Of a stretch of DNA of 64,000 nt, positions 38,649 to 47,131 are shown in pieces. Under the pieces are notes generated by a model that saw only the letters and a list, made by a program, of their open reading frames with translations, was not told the origin of the DNA and did not search any database. Made by a program: the position numbers and the translations under genes. The DNA comes from an uncultured Roseibium sp. (lineage in GTDB: Bacteria; Pseudomonadota; Alphaproteobacteria; Rhizobiales; Stappiaceae). Where the stretch lies: positions 248,001 through 312,000 of the forward strand of contig NZ_CANMNP010000001.1 in assembly GCF_947499295.1 (NCBI RefSeq), written 5' to 3'. Each line of letters begins with the position of its first letter. The stretch's first letter is position 1.

Positions 38649-39680
38649 CTAATCCTGGCGCTGAATATCAGTTTCTTTGACAACCTCACCTTTTGCTATG
38701 TCCTTTGAGAGGACCATACCAAAATATGTTTCGATCCTGTCCGGTGGAATTCCTGTTCCGGGTCGCTTGAAAACAATATCGTCACGCCTGAAGCTATCCC
38801 CACCTTTGAGATCTCGAGCTGCAACTGCACTTCTTCTCATTTGAGCTCTTTGCTTGAGTTCGCTTTCAGTCAGCTGCCTTCCCGAACTTCCAAGGGCGTC
38901 AACCGTCTTGCGGCAAAAGGAGATCATCTGAGAAAACTCATCAGGCTCGGTTGCCATGTGATTGTCCATGCCGATTTGACTACTATCGAGCGTAAAGTGT
39001 TTTTCGATGACCCTCGCACCTAAAGCAATCGCGGCAACCGCGGCCTCCGGTCCTTTCGTATGATCCGAATACCCAATTATCGCATCGGGAAAGCGTTCCG
39101 CCAGCATCGGGATGTTGTTGAGATTGCAAATCTCGGTTGGGCAAGGATAGACGGACACGCAGTGGAGAAGGCAGAGGCGATCGTGACCTTCCTTTTCAAA
39201 GACGGCTACAGCTTTTTCAATTTCCTGTATAGTTCCCATGCCGGTTGAAAGAATGGTCGTTGCATGTTTGTTGGCAATATATTCCAGATAGGGAATGTTG
39301 TTCAAATCCATAGACGCGATTTTGATAAAATCGGCATCGCACTGTTCAATTAGAAAATCGACTTCATCTATTGAATACGGCGTTGAAGAAAATCCAATTT
39401 CGATAGACCTGCAATAACGTGAGAGTTCCCAGAGTTCTTCAGGGCCCATTGAATACTTTTTAAAGAACCGCTTTGCGATCGGATTTTCTTTGAAATAGGA
39501 ATCTGCGTAAAGGCTTTCTTCCGTCCAAGATTGAAATTTCACGCAATCCGCGCCAATTTCCTTGCACTTGAGAACCATCTCCTGTGCCGTCTCGACCTTT
39601 CCAAAGTGACTGGTGTTCAATTCGGCGACAATATATGGACGGTTCTCAAAGATGGATCCAGCAGAGGCGTTCTTATTCAT
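38649..39680 (-). CDS. NeuB/SpsE-family PEP-condensing synthase (copy 2)
   Basis: 343 residues, the same length and domain order as copy 1 (TIM barrel plus C-terminal SAF domain) but diverged. Equivalent motifs read IVAELNTSHFGK, VKFQSWTEESLY, FSSTPYSIDEVDF, IKIASMDLNNIP, IGYSDHTKGPEAA and IEKHFTLDSSQIGMDN. The catalytic Lys in VKFQ and the SAF RRSAVAARDLKGG are kept, so it should still condense PEP with an aldehyde. The altered FQSW and NTSHFG loops imply another substrate. It is inside the LuxE/LuxC/ACP/ThDP operon, not beside a sugar epimerase. Confidence 0.85.
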   Translation of the reverse strand: MNKNASAGSIFENRPYIVAELNTSHFGKVETAQEMVLKCKEIGADCVKFQSWTEESLYADSYFKENPIAKRFFKKYSMGPEELWELSRYCRSIEIGFSSTPYSIDEVDFLIEQCDADFIKIASMDLNNIPYLEYIANKHATTILSTGMGTIQEIEKAVAVFEKEGHDRLCLLHCVSVYPCPTEICNLNNIPMLAERFPDAIIGYSDHTKGPEAAVAAIALGARVIEKHFTLDSSQIGMDNHMATEPDEFSQMISFCRKTVDALGSSGRQLTESELKQRAQMRRSAVAARDLKGGDSFRRDDIVFKRPGTGIPPDRIETYFGMVLSKDIAKGEVVKETDIQRQD

Positions 39681-39698
39681 GGCAGCAGACGCTTTTCC

Positions 39699-41480
39699 TT
39701 ATTGATCAATAACTGGAACGATCATTTCGTTTTTAAGCACGTCTCTGTCCATGAAGGGAAACTGGTCCTCCAATGGCCGCCGCACATACCTTCTTTCCTG
39801 GGTCTTGGCAAAAGAGACTTCAAGATAAACTTGGTCGGCCAGACCATCGATCTCGATCAACATGGCTTCAGGTCTTTGAAGCAACCCACCAAGATCTTGT
39901 TCCAATGTGTCAAGGTTCTCGATTTTGGCATACTCGATGCCAAAGGCAGCAGCGACCGAGGAAAACCTTGGCACTCCAACACCATTTGACTGATCCGTGC
40001 CAATTGTGCGCTTGCGGAAAAGTTCCTTTTGACGCCGTTTGATAATTGCATAGCCACCATTGTTAACAACGATGACTTTTACCGGCAGTCCATTGTGGAC
40101 GATAGTTTGAAGTTCTTGCAGGTTCATCATTATCGAGCCGTCGCCAATAACAGCAACTGTCGGTCTTTCCGTTGCCAGCCACGCACCCATTGTCGCAGGA
40201 AGAGCAAATCCCATCGCACCTTGATAAACTGGATGCACGCATTTCTGCCCCAAAGAAAAGCGCATATTTGTTGGCAGGATTACATCGATAAATCCTGAAT
40301 CACATATGAAATTTGCCCTCTCGGGCAGCACATTTGACAAAACTCTAGCGAAATTATGCAGGTCAATAGCTGTGTCTTGATTTTCCCATCCATCGAAGTC
40401 GGCAAACAGCGTTTTCCAGTGTAAGCACTTTTTGAGCCAATCACTGTTCGTCCTGAATTTCTTTGAAGATAAGATATTGAGCACCTGCCCCGGTCGGATT
40501 GGTATTATCCTTTTGAACAGGTCCTTATTCCGCTCGAACTCCTCGATATTCTCATCCACGACAATAATATCGGCCTTGCGTGCAAATTTGTGCGCATCTG
40601 CACCAATGACCGAAGACGGCAATCTGGAGCCCAGTACAAGCAGCAGATCTGAGTTTTGGACCGCAAATGCACCGGCTCTGGAACAGCCCATTACTCCAAC
40701 TGACCCTATGGAATGACTGTTTGCCGTACCGTAGACATCTGTTGCTGATGACGTAAAAGTCACTGGTATGTCATTTCGTTCCGCAAAGGCCTTGAGGCTT
40801 TCCGCAGCGTTGTCGAGTTTGACACCACCGCCGACTAGGATGACAGGCCGCGTTGCGTTCTTGAGGCTCTCTTCAAGAAATGCAAGATCATCCCCGAAAA
40901 CCTTAGCATTTTGTTCTTCGTCCGGTTCATACCCTTGCAGTGCATCCGGATCGACACGCATGTTCTGAACATCCAGTGGAATATCGATCCAAACGGGGCC
41001 AGGCCTTCCTTTGTTCGCGAGCGCTGTCGCTTTCTCCAGTTCAAAACGGATCTTGGCAGGATCACTGACAAATGCGGAATATCTTGTTATCGGGCTCACC
41101 AATTCGACGATATCCGCTTCTTGCTGGCCGTAGGTTCTGATCGGTTCACCGGTATGACGTCTGGCCTCAGCAAGGGTGTTTTGACCAGAAATAAAATAGC
41201 AGGGAATCCCATCCTGCCAGGCCGTAAGTACGCCAGTAATGGCGTTTGTCGACGCGCAACCGGTGGACGTTAGACAAACTGCAGGCAGATCAGAAACTTG
41301 AGCATAGGCAACAGTAGCGAAAGCAGCCGCCTGCTCGTGGTGCGGGCACACAGCGTGCAACGCATCGTTTTTCTCCACAGCATCCGTCAAAAACAAAGCG
41401 CCACGGCCGGTGACAAGGAAAACATGCCGTGCACCAAGGGAAGCAAAATAATCGAAAACGTAGTCAGCGACGCGCTTCAA
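39699..41480 (-). CDS. ThDP-dependent enzyme (acetolactate synthase-like)
   Basis: 593 residues with the three-domain layout of acetohydroxyacid synthase/benzaldehyde lyase enzymes. The catalytic Glu is in HHEQAAAF (Glu49). The ThDP-Mg motif runs from GDGS (446-449) to NN (473-474). Such enzymes decarboxylate pyruvate or another 2-keto acid and transfer the acyl anion to a carbonyl. YerE uses this chemistry to build branched sugars, but that is only an analogy. TTG start overlapping the previous stop (TTGA), with GGGAG upstream. The gene is 18 bp from the NeuB-like copy 2. Confidence 0.88.
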   Translation of the reverse strand: MKRVADYVFDYFASLGARHVFLVTGRGALFLTDAVEKNDALHAVCPHHEQAAAFATVAYAQVSDLPAVCLTSTGCASTNAITGVLTAWQDGIPCYFISGQNTLAEARRHTGEPIRTYGQQEADIVELVSPITRYSAFVSDPAKIRFELEKATALANKGRPGPVWIDIPLDVQNMRVDPDALQGYEPDEEQNAKVFGDDLAFLEESLKNATRPVILVGGGVKLDNAAESLKAFAERNDIPVTFTSSATDVYGTANSHSIGSVGVMGCSRAGAFAVQNSDLLLVLGSRLPSSVIGADAHKFARKADIIVVDENIEEFERNKDLFKRIIPIRPGQVLNILSSKKFRTNSDWLKKCLHWKTLFADFDGWENQDTAIDLHNFARVLSNVLPERANFICDSGFIDVILPTNMRFSLGQKCVHPVYQGAMGFALPATMGAWLATERPTVAVIGDGSIMMNLQELQTIVHNGLPVKVIVVNNGGYAIIKRRQKELFRKRTIGTDQSNGVGVPRFSSVAAAFGIEYAKIENLDTLEQDLGGLLQRPEAMLIEIDGLADQVYLEVSFAKTQERRYVRRPLEDQFPFMDRDVLKNEMIVPVIDQ

Positions 41481-41965
41481 CTATGCTTCTCCCTCATTTT
41501 TTGGAAAATGGCATCGGTCGCGCTCCTGATCGAAACGACAAAATCTGCCGAACAAGCGAATTCGTCTTCGACATATGCGTCGGCTTTCCCTCTTGCTATG
41601 CCTCTTTTCAAGGAGGCAAGCTCAGCATTCACAACAAGCGTATCGCCAGGGATAATCTGCCTCCGGAAACTACCATTGCCGATGTTTAGGAAATTTGTTT
41701 TGCTGCCTTTATGTTCGGGCATGGTCAGAAACGTCATAATAAAAGTCTGAACCATCGTTTCGACCAAGATGAAGCCAGGCACAGAAGGCTCATCCTCATA
41801 GTGTGCAGGAAAAAACCACTCATTGTACGAAAATGCCTTGATCCCGGTTGCGCGTTGCTCGGGCACGACATCAACAACCTTATCTAGAAATAGGATCGGA
41901 TGCCGATTTCTCTGGCATTCCTTGATGCCATTGATATCGAAATTGAGCTTGGGACTACCGGTCAT
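41477..41965 (-). CDS. FabZ-like 3-hydroxyacyl-ACP dehydratase
   Basis: 162 residues with the hot-dog fold. The active-site pattern of FabZ is recognisable: HPILFLDKVV, FFPAHYEDEPSVPGFILVETMVQ-type sequence with catalytic His in PAHY and Glu in VETM. It should remove water from a 3-hydroxyacyl chain on an ACP. One base of overlap with the ACP gene (TAATG) and a TTGA overlap with the ThDP gene indicate translational coupling. As fabZ duties are normally covered elsewhere in the genome, this is probably a dedicated paralogue. Confidence 0.83.
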   Translation of the reverse strand: MTGSPKLNFDINGIKECQRNRHPILFLDKVVDVVPEQRATGIKAFSYNEWFFPAHYEDEPSVPGFILVETMVQTFIMTFLTMPEHKGSKTNFLNIGNGSFRRQIIPGDTLVVNAELASLKRGIARGKADAYVEDEFACSADFVVSIRSATDAIFQKMREKHS

Positions 41966-42204
41966 TAAATTGAAATTTCGTATCTTGACAGGACTTCCTT
42001 GCCCTTTCGGAAGTCTGAGATATCCGTGATGTCGTCGATCTCCATTTCGATACCAAATTCATCTTCCAGCGCAGCGACAAGGTTCATGTGACCAATACTG
42101 TCCCACTCCGGAATATCCTGGTACTTTAAACCCTCCAGATCTTGCTTTTGGACGGGAAAAGCTTCCATGAAGCACTTCTGATACTTTTCGTTATTTTCCG
42201 ACAT
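41965..42204 (-). CDS. Acyl carrier protein
   Basis: 79 residues, acidic, four-helix ACP pattern. The phosphopantetheine attachment motif is DSIGHM, with Ser36. It is more diverged than a housekeeping AcpP (which has DSLD or DSLDTVE), fitting a pathway-specific carrier. It lies between the LuxC-like gene (68 bp) and the FabZ-like gene (overlapping). It would hold the acyl group that the ligase, dehydratase and reductase act on. Confidence 0.88.
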   Translation of the reverse strand: MSENNEKYQKCFMEAFPVQKQDLEGLKYQDIPEWDSIGHMNLVAALEDEFGIEMEIDDITDISDFRKGKEVLSRYEISI

Positions 42205-42272
42205 TTCTGGTTGTTCCGCTCACTGCCTTCGGTTGAGCCAGTTCGATTCTTGAGTCATTTTCTGGCACTTAC

Positions 42273-43484
42273 TCATTGAACCAAAACGAATTTTGACATC
42301 TGGCCAATCAAATCATATCCATCCCAGATGACATCAAACGCCGTTGCGTTTCCTATCTTTACCAACCTTTCCGCACTCAGTTTTGTGGGCACGCTGAGTA
42401 CAAGCGCTTCAAGCTCGGTCTGTGCAAACCCAAAATGCGTTACGGTCTGTAGTCGATGGTCATTGATCACTGGCAAGGCCGCCAGGTGTTCAAACTGCAC
42501 CTGCAAGAAATATCCGCCCCCAGTAAAATTATCCGCATTCTCCAACGCTTCTGGCATCGTGTTCACGATGACATTGCCCGTCATGTTGCTTCGCGACACT
42601 CTTGGCTCAAGTCCGCTGACAGCCAAACCTGCAATCTTGGTAAGCTTCTCATTTGTCTTTGAAGCAGGACATTTGTAGCCCTTGCGTCGCATTTGTTGAT
42701 CCAGTTGGTTCCAGAACAACTCTTGAGCTCGCGAAACAGAAACCTGATCTCCGATCCAGAGGATAGCTTTTGGCGAAGAACAAGCATTTTGATCAAACAC
42801 GAAAGTATCGTTGTAGAACGCTGTCGCAATACCTCTTTTATCGTTCTCCTCAAGATATTCCTTTGCTGCGATCAGGCAGATCGAATACCTATCGGGAAAT
42901 GTGATATCGTAAGCATGGGGCTTCAATGAAGCCTTGCGAATGTCCCTTACGGTTTGATCGCCACCCCAAATTATTCGAATGTCAGCAATATCTCCCAGTG
43001 CTTGGTTTAGTTTGTCGTCCGCTTGGGACCGAAACAGAAAAATCCTATTGCGCAGAGCCTCAAATTCGGAACGCGACAAGATAGCATTCAGTTTTTCAAC
43101 GACAAATTCGGTCACAACCGATGCCTTGTTCGAAAGGCGCACGACGCAGGAATTGCCGGCCAAAAGCGCGGCAATCATGCTGTAGCAGAAATTCAAAGGG
43201 ACGTTTGATGGCGTGTAGTGAACAGAGTGGCCTCGTCCTATGCGAATTGCATCGTTGAGCGTATACCTGCGAGCGACAATCGAAAGATTGGCGCGTCGGC
43301 AGAAAAAACCAAGACTAACGACATCCGGATAGGCATGAGCCTCATCCTTCATGAGTATCTTGGAAAATGCAGACAACATTTCGACCACCATTGGGTCGAA
43401 TATCCTTCTCGGACCCTCTTTCAGCAGATCGTCAAAGCTTTCAGCGCCGGCGATGCGACTATGATTGAGGGCTTGGAAGGTCAC
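42273..43484 (-). CDS. LuxC-like acyl-CoA/ACP reductase
   Basis: 403 residues of the LuxC family, related to aldehyde dehydrogenases. LuxC reduces an acyl thioester to the aldehyde with NADPH. The nucleophile region is FDQNACSSPKA (Cys235), with upstream VHYTPSNVPLNF and LAGNSCVVRLSNK marking the cofactor-binding part. It overlaps the LuxE-like gene by 4 bp. No luxAB luciferase genes are present in the window, so this is not a light-producing system; the aldehyde must serve another purpose. Confidence 0.87.
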   Translation of the reverse strand: MTFQALNHSRIAGAESFDDLLKEGPRRIFDPMVVEMLSAFSKILMKDEAHAYPDVVSLGFFCRRANLSIVARRYTLNDAIRIGRGHSVHYTPSNVPLNFCYSMIAALLAGNSCVVRLSNKASVVTEFVVEKLNAILSRSEFEALRNRIFLFRSQADDKLNQALGDIADIRIIWGGDQTVRDIRKASLKPHAYDITFPDRYSICLIAAKEYLEENDKRGIATAFYNDTFVFDQNACSSPKAILWIGDQVSVSRAQELFWNQLDQQMRRKGYKCPASKTNEKLTKIAGLAVSGLEPRVSRSNMTGNVIVNTMPEALENADNFTGGGYFLQVQFEHLAALPVINDHRLQTVTHFGFAQTELEALVLSVPTKLSAERLVKIGNATAFDVIWDGYDLIGQMSKFVLVQ

Positions 43485-44554
43485 AGTGTATCGCTACAGC
43501 CCCTTATTTCAGCTTCTGCCAACCGACCCAGGACACGAAAATATTTTCCTTTCCGTCCACAAGGACAATCATCCTCACCGAGCAGCATGCCCAGGTCTTC
43601 GGTCAAAATCGAATGGCCAGGATAGGAGTAGGGGAATATCGACAAGGTCTGAATCAATCCCTCTTCGCCGAAATTTTTGTTTTCAAGCGAGATGACATCC
43701 TTGATCAACACATCGTTGAATACGCTGCAATGCAGGTGGCCCGCGTCGCATTCGACATAAATTGATCCGGTCTGCTCAACCATGCCGTAATAGTCGTGGA
43801 TGCGTGAGATGTTGAACTGTTGCTTAAGTCGTTCTTTAAAGGCGGCAGGAGACACAGCCTTGTTGACCAGTTTTTTCCAACCGCCGCCGTGTAAAAGTAT
43901 GGCATTAGACATGTCAATTTGTATGTCCAGCTCTGCCAAGGTCTCACACAAAGAAGTCCAAATCAGGAAAGTGAAACCAAAAACAAATACGGCTTTGTCT
44001 TTGTGCTGATCGAAAAAGCTCTTGATCCTCAGCAGGTCTGGTTTGAGGTCGTGGTCCAAAGCAAATACCGGACGACGTCCAAACATTGAAAACCCGCGAA
44101 TTGCAGCACCGCGTGCCGAAAAATTCGCATTTGCGCCCAGAGCGTCTTCGCTGTCGACAACAAGCATTGGCAGGCGTTGACCACCCAAAACGCCATTAAG
44201 CGTTTTTGTGAGCCCCTTAGTCTGCAAATTGGCGGTCTTTTTATCTAAAACTATTTCCGAGGGGCGCTGACCTGACGTACCAGAAGAGCGCATGTATTTA
44301 AAAACTTCATCATCTGGAATGCTTTTCAGCCTGTGGTGCTTAAAGACACCCACCGGCAAATAAGGAAGTTCGTCCAAGTTGGTGGAAAAATCGCAGCCAC
44401 CGAACAATGCATCAATCATCGCCTTATATTCGCTGCACCGATCATAGTGAAATTGGGTCAACTCACTCATACTACTTTGCAGGAACGCGACCTTTTCGGC
44501 GCGCGCCATAGAATATGGAGCGATATCAAAAATACTATCCATCTTGTCGGTCAT
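43481..44554 (-). CDS. LuxE/PaaK-like acyl-protein synthetase
   Basis: 357 residues of the LuxE family. LuxE adenylates a carboxylic acid and hands the acyl group to LuxC. The ATP-binding loop is MRSSGTSGQRPSEIV, followed by FGFTFLIWTSL, DYYGMVEQTG and the conserved DCPCGRKGKYF. The C-terminus ends RGCSDTL with Cys353, the likely counterpart of the acyl-accepting Cys near the end of Vibrio LuxE. First gene of the eight-gene operon. An ATG four codons in is an alternative start. Confidence 0.85.
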   Translation of the reverse strand: MTDKMDSIFDIAPYSMARAEKVAFLQSSMSELTQFHYDRCSEYKAMIDALFGGCDFSTNLDELPYLPVGVFKHHRLKSIPDDEVFKYMRSSGTSGQRPSEIVLDKKTANLQTKGLTKTLNGVLGGQRLPMLVVDSEDALGANANFSARGAAIRGFSMFGRRPVFALDHDLKPDLLRIKSFFDQHKDKAVFVFGFTFLIWTSLCETLAELDIQIDMSNAILLHGGGWKKLVNKAVSPAAFKERLKQQFNISRIHDYYGMVEQTGSIYVECDAGHLHCSVFNDVLIKDVISLENKNFGEEGLIQTLSIFPYSYPGHSILTEDLGMLLGEDDCPCGRKGKYFRVLGRLAEAEIRGCSDTL

Positions 44555-44815
44555 TTGCTTGAGCTTACCATTGATGGACTCTGGAGGGCGACTGCCACCT
44601 ACCGCAATTTAAACAAAAGACTTAAACTACGCCCGTTTCCTGGACTTATTGTGTATTGCTTATCAACAGAAATAATTTGCAAACGCTCTCCAACCAGATG
44701 CTTCCGGGATACAGTGTCAGGACTTGAGTTCAGTCGAATGACGGAGCAAAAGAACATGTATGCGTGCGCACCTTAGTCGACCTTACGTTCTTTCAGACCC
44801 TGGAACAGTGAAGAG

Positions 44816-45751
44816 GTGAAATTGCGGTTCGAACGCCCCACCGGTCTAATGTTCCATCATTTTCATGGACAAGATCATCCGCAGACCCAGGGAAGCATCA
44901 ACGGCAATACCTTCGAAGCGATTCTTGAGTTCATCTCTCGAAAACACCGAATTCTCAAAGCGAAAGACTGGCTGGACCGGGCGAAAGCTGGCTCACTAGA
45001 ACGAAACGAAGTTTGTGTAACGTTCGATGATACCCTCGCCTGCCAATATGATGTTGCGCTGCCTGTCCTTGAAAAGCATGGCCTGACAGGTTTCTGGTTC
45101 GTTTATTCTTCTATTCTCGAAGGTGGATTGGAGCCACTGGAAATCTTTCGTTACTTCCGGACAACCTGTTTTGACAGCATTGATGAATTTTATGAACGGT
45201 TTTTCGAACTCGCTCATGAATTGCTGTCGGAAGCTTATCACACCTCAGAACATAGGTTCGATCATGGAAGCTACCTTACGCATGCTACTTATTATTCACG
45301 CAACGACAGATGGTTCCGATATCTGCGAGACAATGTACTCACAGGTGAGAGCTACAGGTCGATTGTAGAACTTATGATGAAAGAAGCACGCTTTTCGATT
45401 GATAGCGCGAGGGAAAAGCTCTGGCTAACCGCTTCACAGGTCAAGCAGTTGTCGCATTCAGATCATGTTGTTGGGCTCCATTCTCACACGCACCCAACCA
45501 CCCTGGCCGAACTTCCGGCTGCCGAGCAAAAAACAGAATACAAACGGAATTCCGACAGTCTCAATGCCATTCTCGGGTATCGGCCCGACACAGTCTCGCA
45601 CCCTTGCAATTCCTACAATTGCGAGACACTTGAAATTCTAAAATCGCTCGGTGTGCAAATTGGCTTCAGAGCGAACCGGCTGTCGGTCGCAAGCCGGTCA
45701 GAACTCGAGTATGCGCGTGAGGATCACGCAAATATTTTACCTCTGTTATAG
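44816..45751 (+). CDS. Polysaccharide deacetylase (NodB-like)
   Basis: 311 residues of the carbohydrate esterase 4 fold. The metal triad is visible as Asp in VCVTFDDTL and two His in GLHSHTHPT. The closing barrel segment is DTVSHPCNSYNCETLEILK. It has no signal peptide, so it probably works on a cytoplasmic precursor or a nucleotide-linked sugar. The GTG start at 44816 is the only one near the family N-terminus. It diverges from the LuxE operon and forms the right edge of the glycan locus; its 3' end leads into a bidirectional terminator. Confidence 0.85.
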   Translation: MKLRFERPTGLMFHHFHGQDHPQTQGSINGNTFEAILEFISRKHRILKAKDWLDRAKAGSLERNEVCVTFDDTLACQYDVALPVLEKHGLTGFWFVYSSILEGGLEPLEIFRYFRTTCFDSIDEFYERFFELAHELLSEAYHTSEHRFDHGSYLTHATYYSRNDRWFRYLRDNVLTGESYRSIVELMMKEARFSIDSAREKLWLTASQVKQLSHSDHVVGLHSHTHPTTLAELPAAEQKTEYKRNSDSLNAILGYRPDTVSHPCNSYNCETLEILKSLGVQIGFRANRLSVASRSELEYAREDHANILPLL

Positions 45752-45792
45752 GGTTGCTGTCATCCTGGCCGTTACCGAATTAGACAACGAAA

Positions 45793-45816
45793 AACCCGTC
45801 TGAAAACAGACGGGTT
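45793..45816. terminator. Bidirectional terminator at the right edge of the glycan locus
   Basis: A perfect 10-bp stem (AACCCGTCTG-AAAA-CAGACGGGTT) between the convergent deacetylase and ferredoxin reductase genes, preceded by an A-rich stretch. Confidence 0.85.
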
Positions 45817-45839
45817 CATTTCAAAACCACAACAGCTTT

Positions 45840-46652
45840 TTAACCCACGAATGCCCGTTCAACGACGAACTCGGCGGGTTTGTTGTTTGCGCCCTCGTTG
45901 AGGCCAGCGGCTTCTAGCAGTTGTTTGGTGTCTCGGATCATGTCCATGGAGCCGCAGATCATGCCGCGGTCGACCGCAGGGTCGAGTGGAGGTACACCGA
46001 GATCCTCAAACAGTTTGCCTGACTGGATCAAATCGGTAATGCGGCCCTGGCGCGGAAAGTCTTCGCGGGTGACAGAGGTATAATGCACCAGCTTGTCTTT
46101 CGCATACTCCCCGATCAGCGGATCGTTGATTGTTTCCTGAACCAGGTCTTCGCCGTATTTCAGCTCTGCCACCTCGCGGCAGGTGTGGGTCAGGATGACC
46201 TGATCGAACTTTTCATAGGTATCAGGATCCCGGATCAGGCTCGCGAAAGGTGCGATCCCTGTACCGGTTGAAAACATATAGACCCTTTTGCCGGGAACGA
46301 GCGCGTCGTTGACAAGCGTGCCGGTCGGCTTCTTTTTCATCAAAACCGCATCGCCCGGCTGGATCTTCTGGAGATGCGAAGTCAGCGGACCGTCCGGAAC
46401 CTTGATGGAGAAGAACTCCAGTTCCTCGTCCCAGGCTGGGCTGGCAATCGAGTAGGCACGGTAAAGCGGCTTGCCGTCGATCATGAGACCGATCATGACG
46501 AACTCGCCGGAACGGAAGCGAAAGCTCGCCGGGCGGGTCATGCGGAACCGGAACAGCCGATCCGTGTAATGTTGTACAGTTTTCACTTCCTCGACGAAGA
46601 CACCTGCCGGGGCGGCAGCTTCAAGATCAGCGGGTTTGGCAAGTACATTCAT
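45840..46652 (-). CDS. fpr: Ferredoxin--NADP reductase
   Basis: 270 residues. Moves electrons between NADPH and ferredoxin or flavodoxin. FAD-binding motif RAYSIASPAWDE, then IKVPDGPLTSHL, the NADP site STGTGIAPFASLIRD, and GMICGSMDMI. The C-terminus EFVVERAFVG is typical of the proteobacterial FPR subclass. The ATG at 46652 gives the family N-terminus MNVLAKP; upstream codons in frame show no similarity. No strong SD is visible. Often linked with oxidative stress defence; nothing nearby shows regulation directly. Confidence 0.94.
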   Translation of the reverse strand: MNVLAKPADLEAAAPAGVFVEEVKTVQHYTDRLFRFRMTRPASFRFRSGEFVMIGLMIDGKPLYRAYSIASPAWDEELEFFSIKVPDGPLTSHLQKIQPGDAVLMKKKPTGTLVNDALVPGKRVYMFSTGTGIAPFASLIRDPDTYEKFDQVILTHTCREVAELKYGEDLVQETINDPLIGEYAKDKLVHYTSVTREDFPRQGRITDLIQSGKLFEDLGVPPLDPAVDRGMICGSMDMIRDTKQLLEAAGLNEGANNKPAEFVVERAFVG

Positions 46653-47131
46653 TTGAGTTGAGGTCCGTAGGTCATCGCACTGGTGGATTTGTGCCCCATG
46701 TAGCACCACTCCTACATTGACTTGAAGCAACCCGCATCCACGAAACAACCGAATTTCAAAAAAAACATTCTAATTTCGGTCAACTTTCAGGGTCCATGTC
46801 CCCATTTCGAAGAGATGTGTCCATTCGAGCCCGTGCCAGCCATTTCTCAACGCATAAAGTGAAGTTCATTCAAAGGGCAGAACCAGGTTATCAAAAGCCC
46901 TACTCTCGACCCGTTGCGGCCGGTGATTTCTAACAACTGAAAACCGGAAAATATTGTCATTGGCATCGCCAAATGGCGATCACGCATTCGCTCACAATTT
47001 GCAATCATTTGTGACAATTCAAAGAATTCGACAGTCTATGTCGCTTTTTATTTGACAGACCAAGACAAATTGAAAAATCTGTAGATAAACAAAGACAAAC
47101 CTCAATAATACCTTCCAACGAGGTGAAGTAA
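46653..47131. promoter_or_regulatory. Divergent region with palindrome (fpr / GlxA-type regulator)
   Basis: 479 bp without a credible gene. It holds an inverted repeat ATCGCCA-AA-TGGCGAT at 46965-46980, about 150 bp before the regulator start, and a very AT-rich stretch (about 47005-47120) directly ahead of it. The palindrome is a candidate operator. Confidence 0.45.

Noticed and set aside
42273..44554. Bioluminescence (lux) operon
   Set aside because: LuxC- and LuxE-like genes are present, but luxA, luxB and luxD are absent and the neighbours are ACP and glycan genes.
28441..45751. Prophage or transposon origin of the glycan locus
   Set aside because: No integrase, transposase, phage structural gene, tRNA target or flanking repeat was found.
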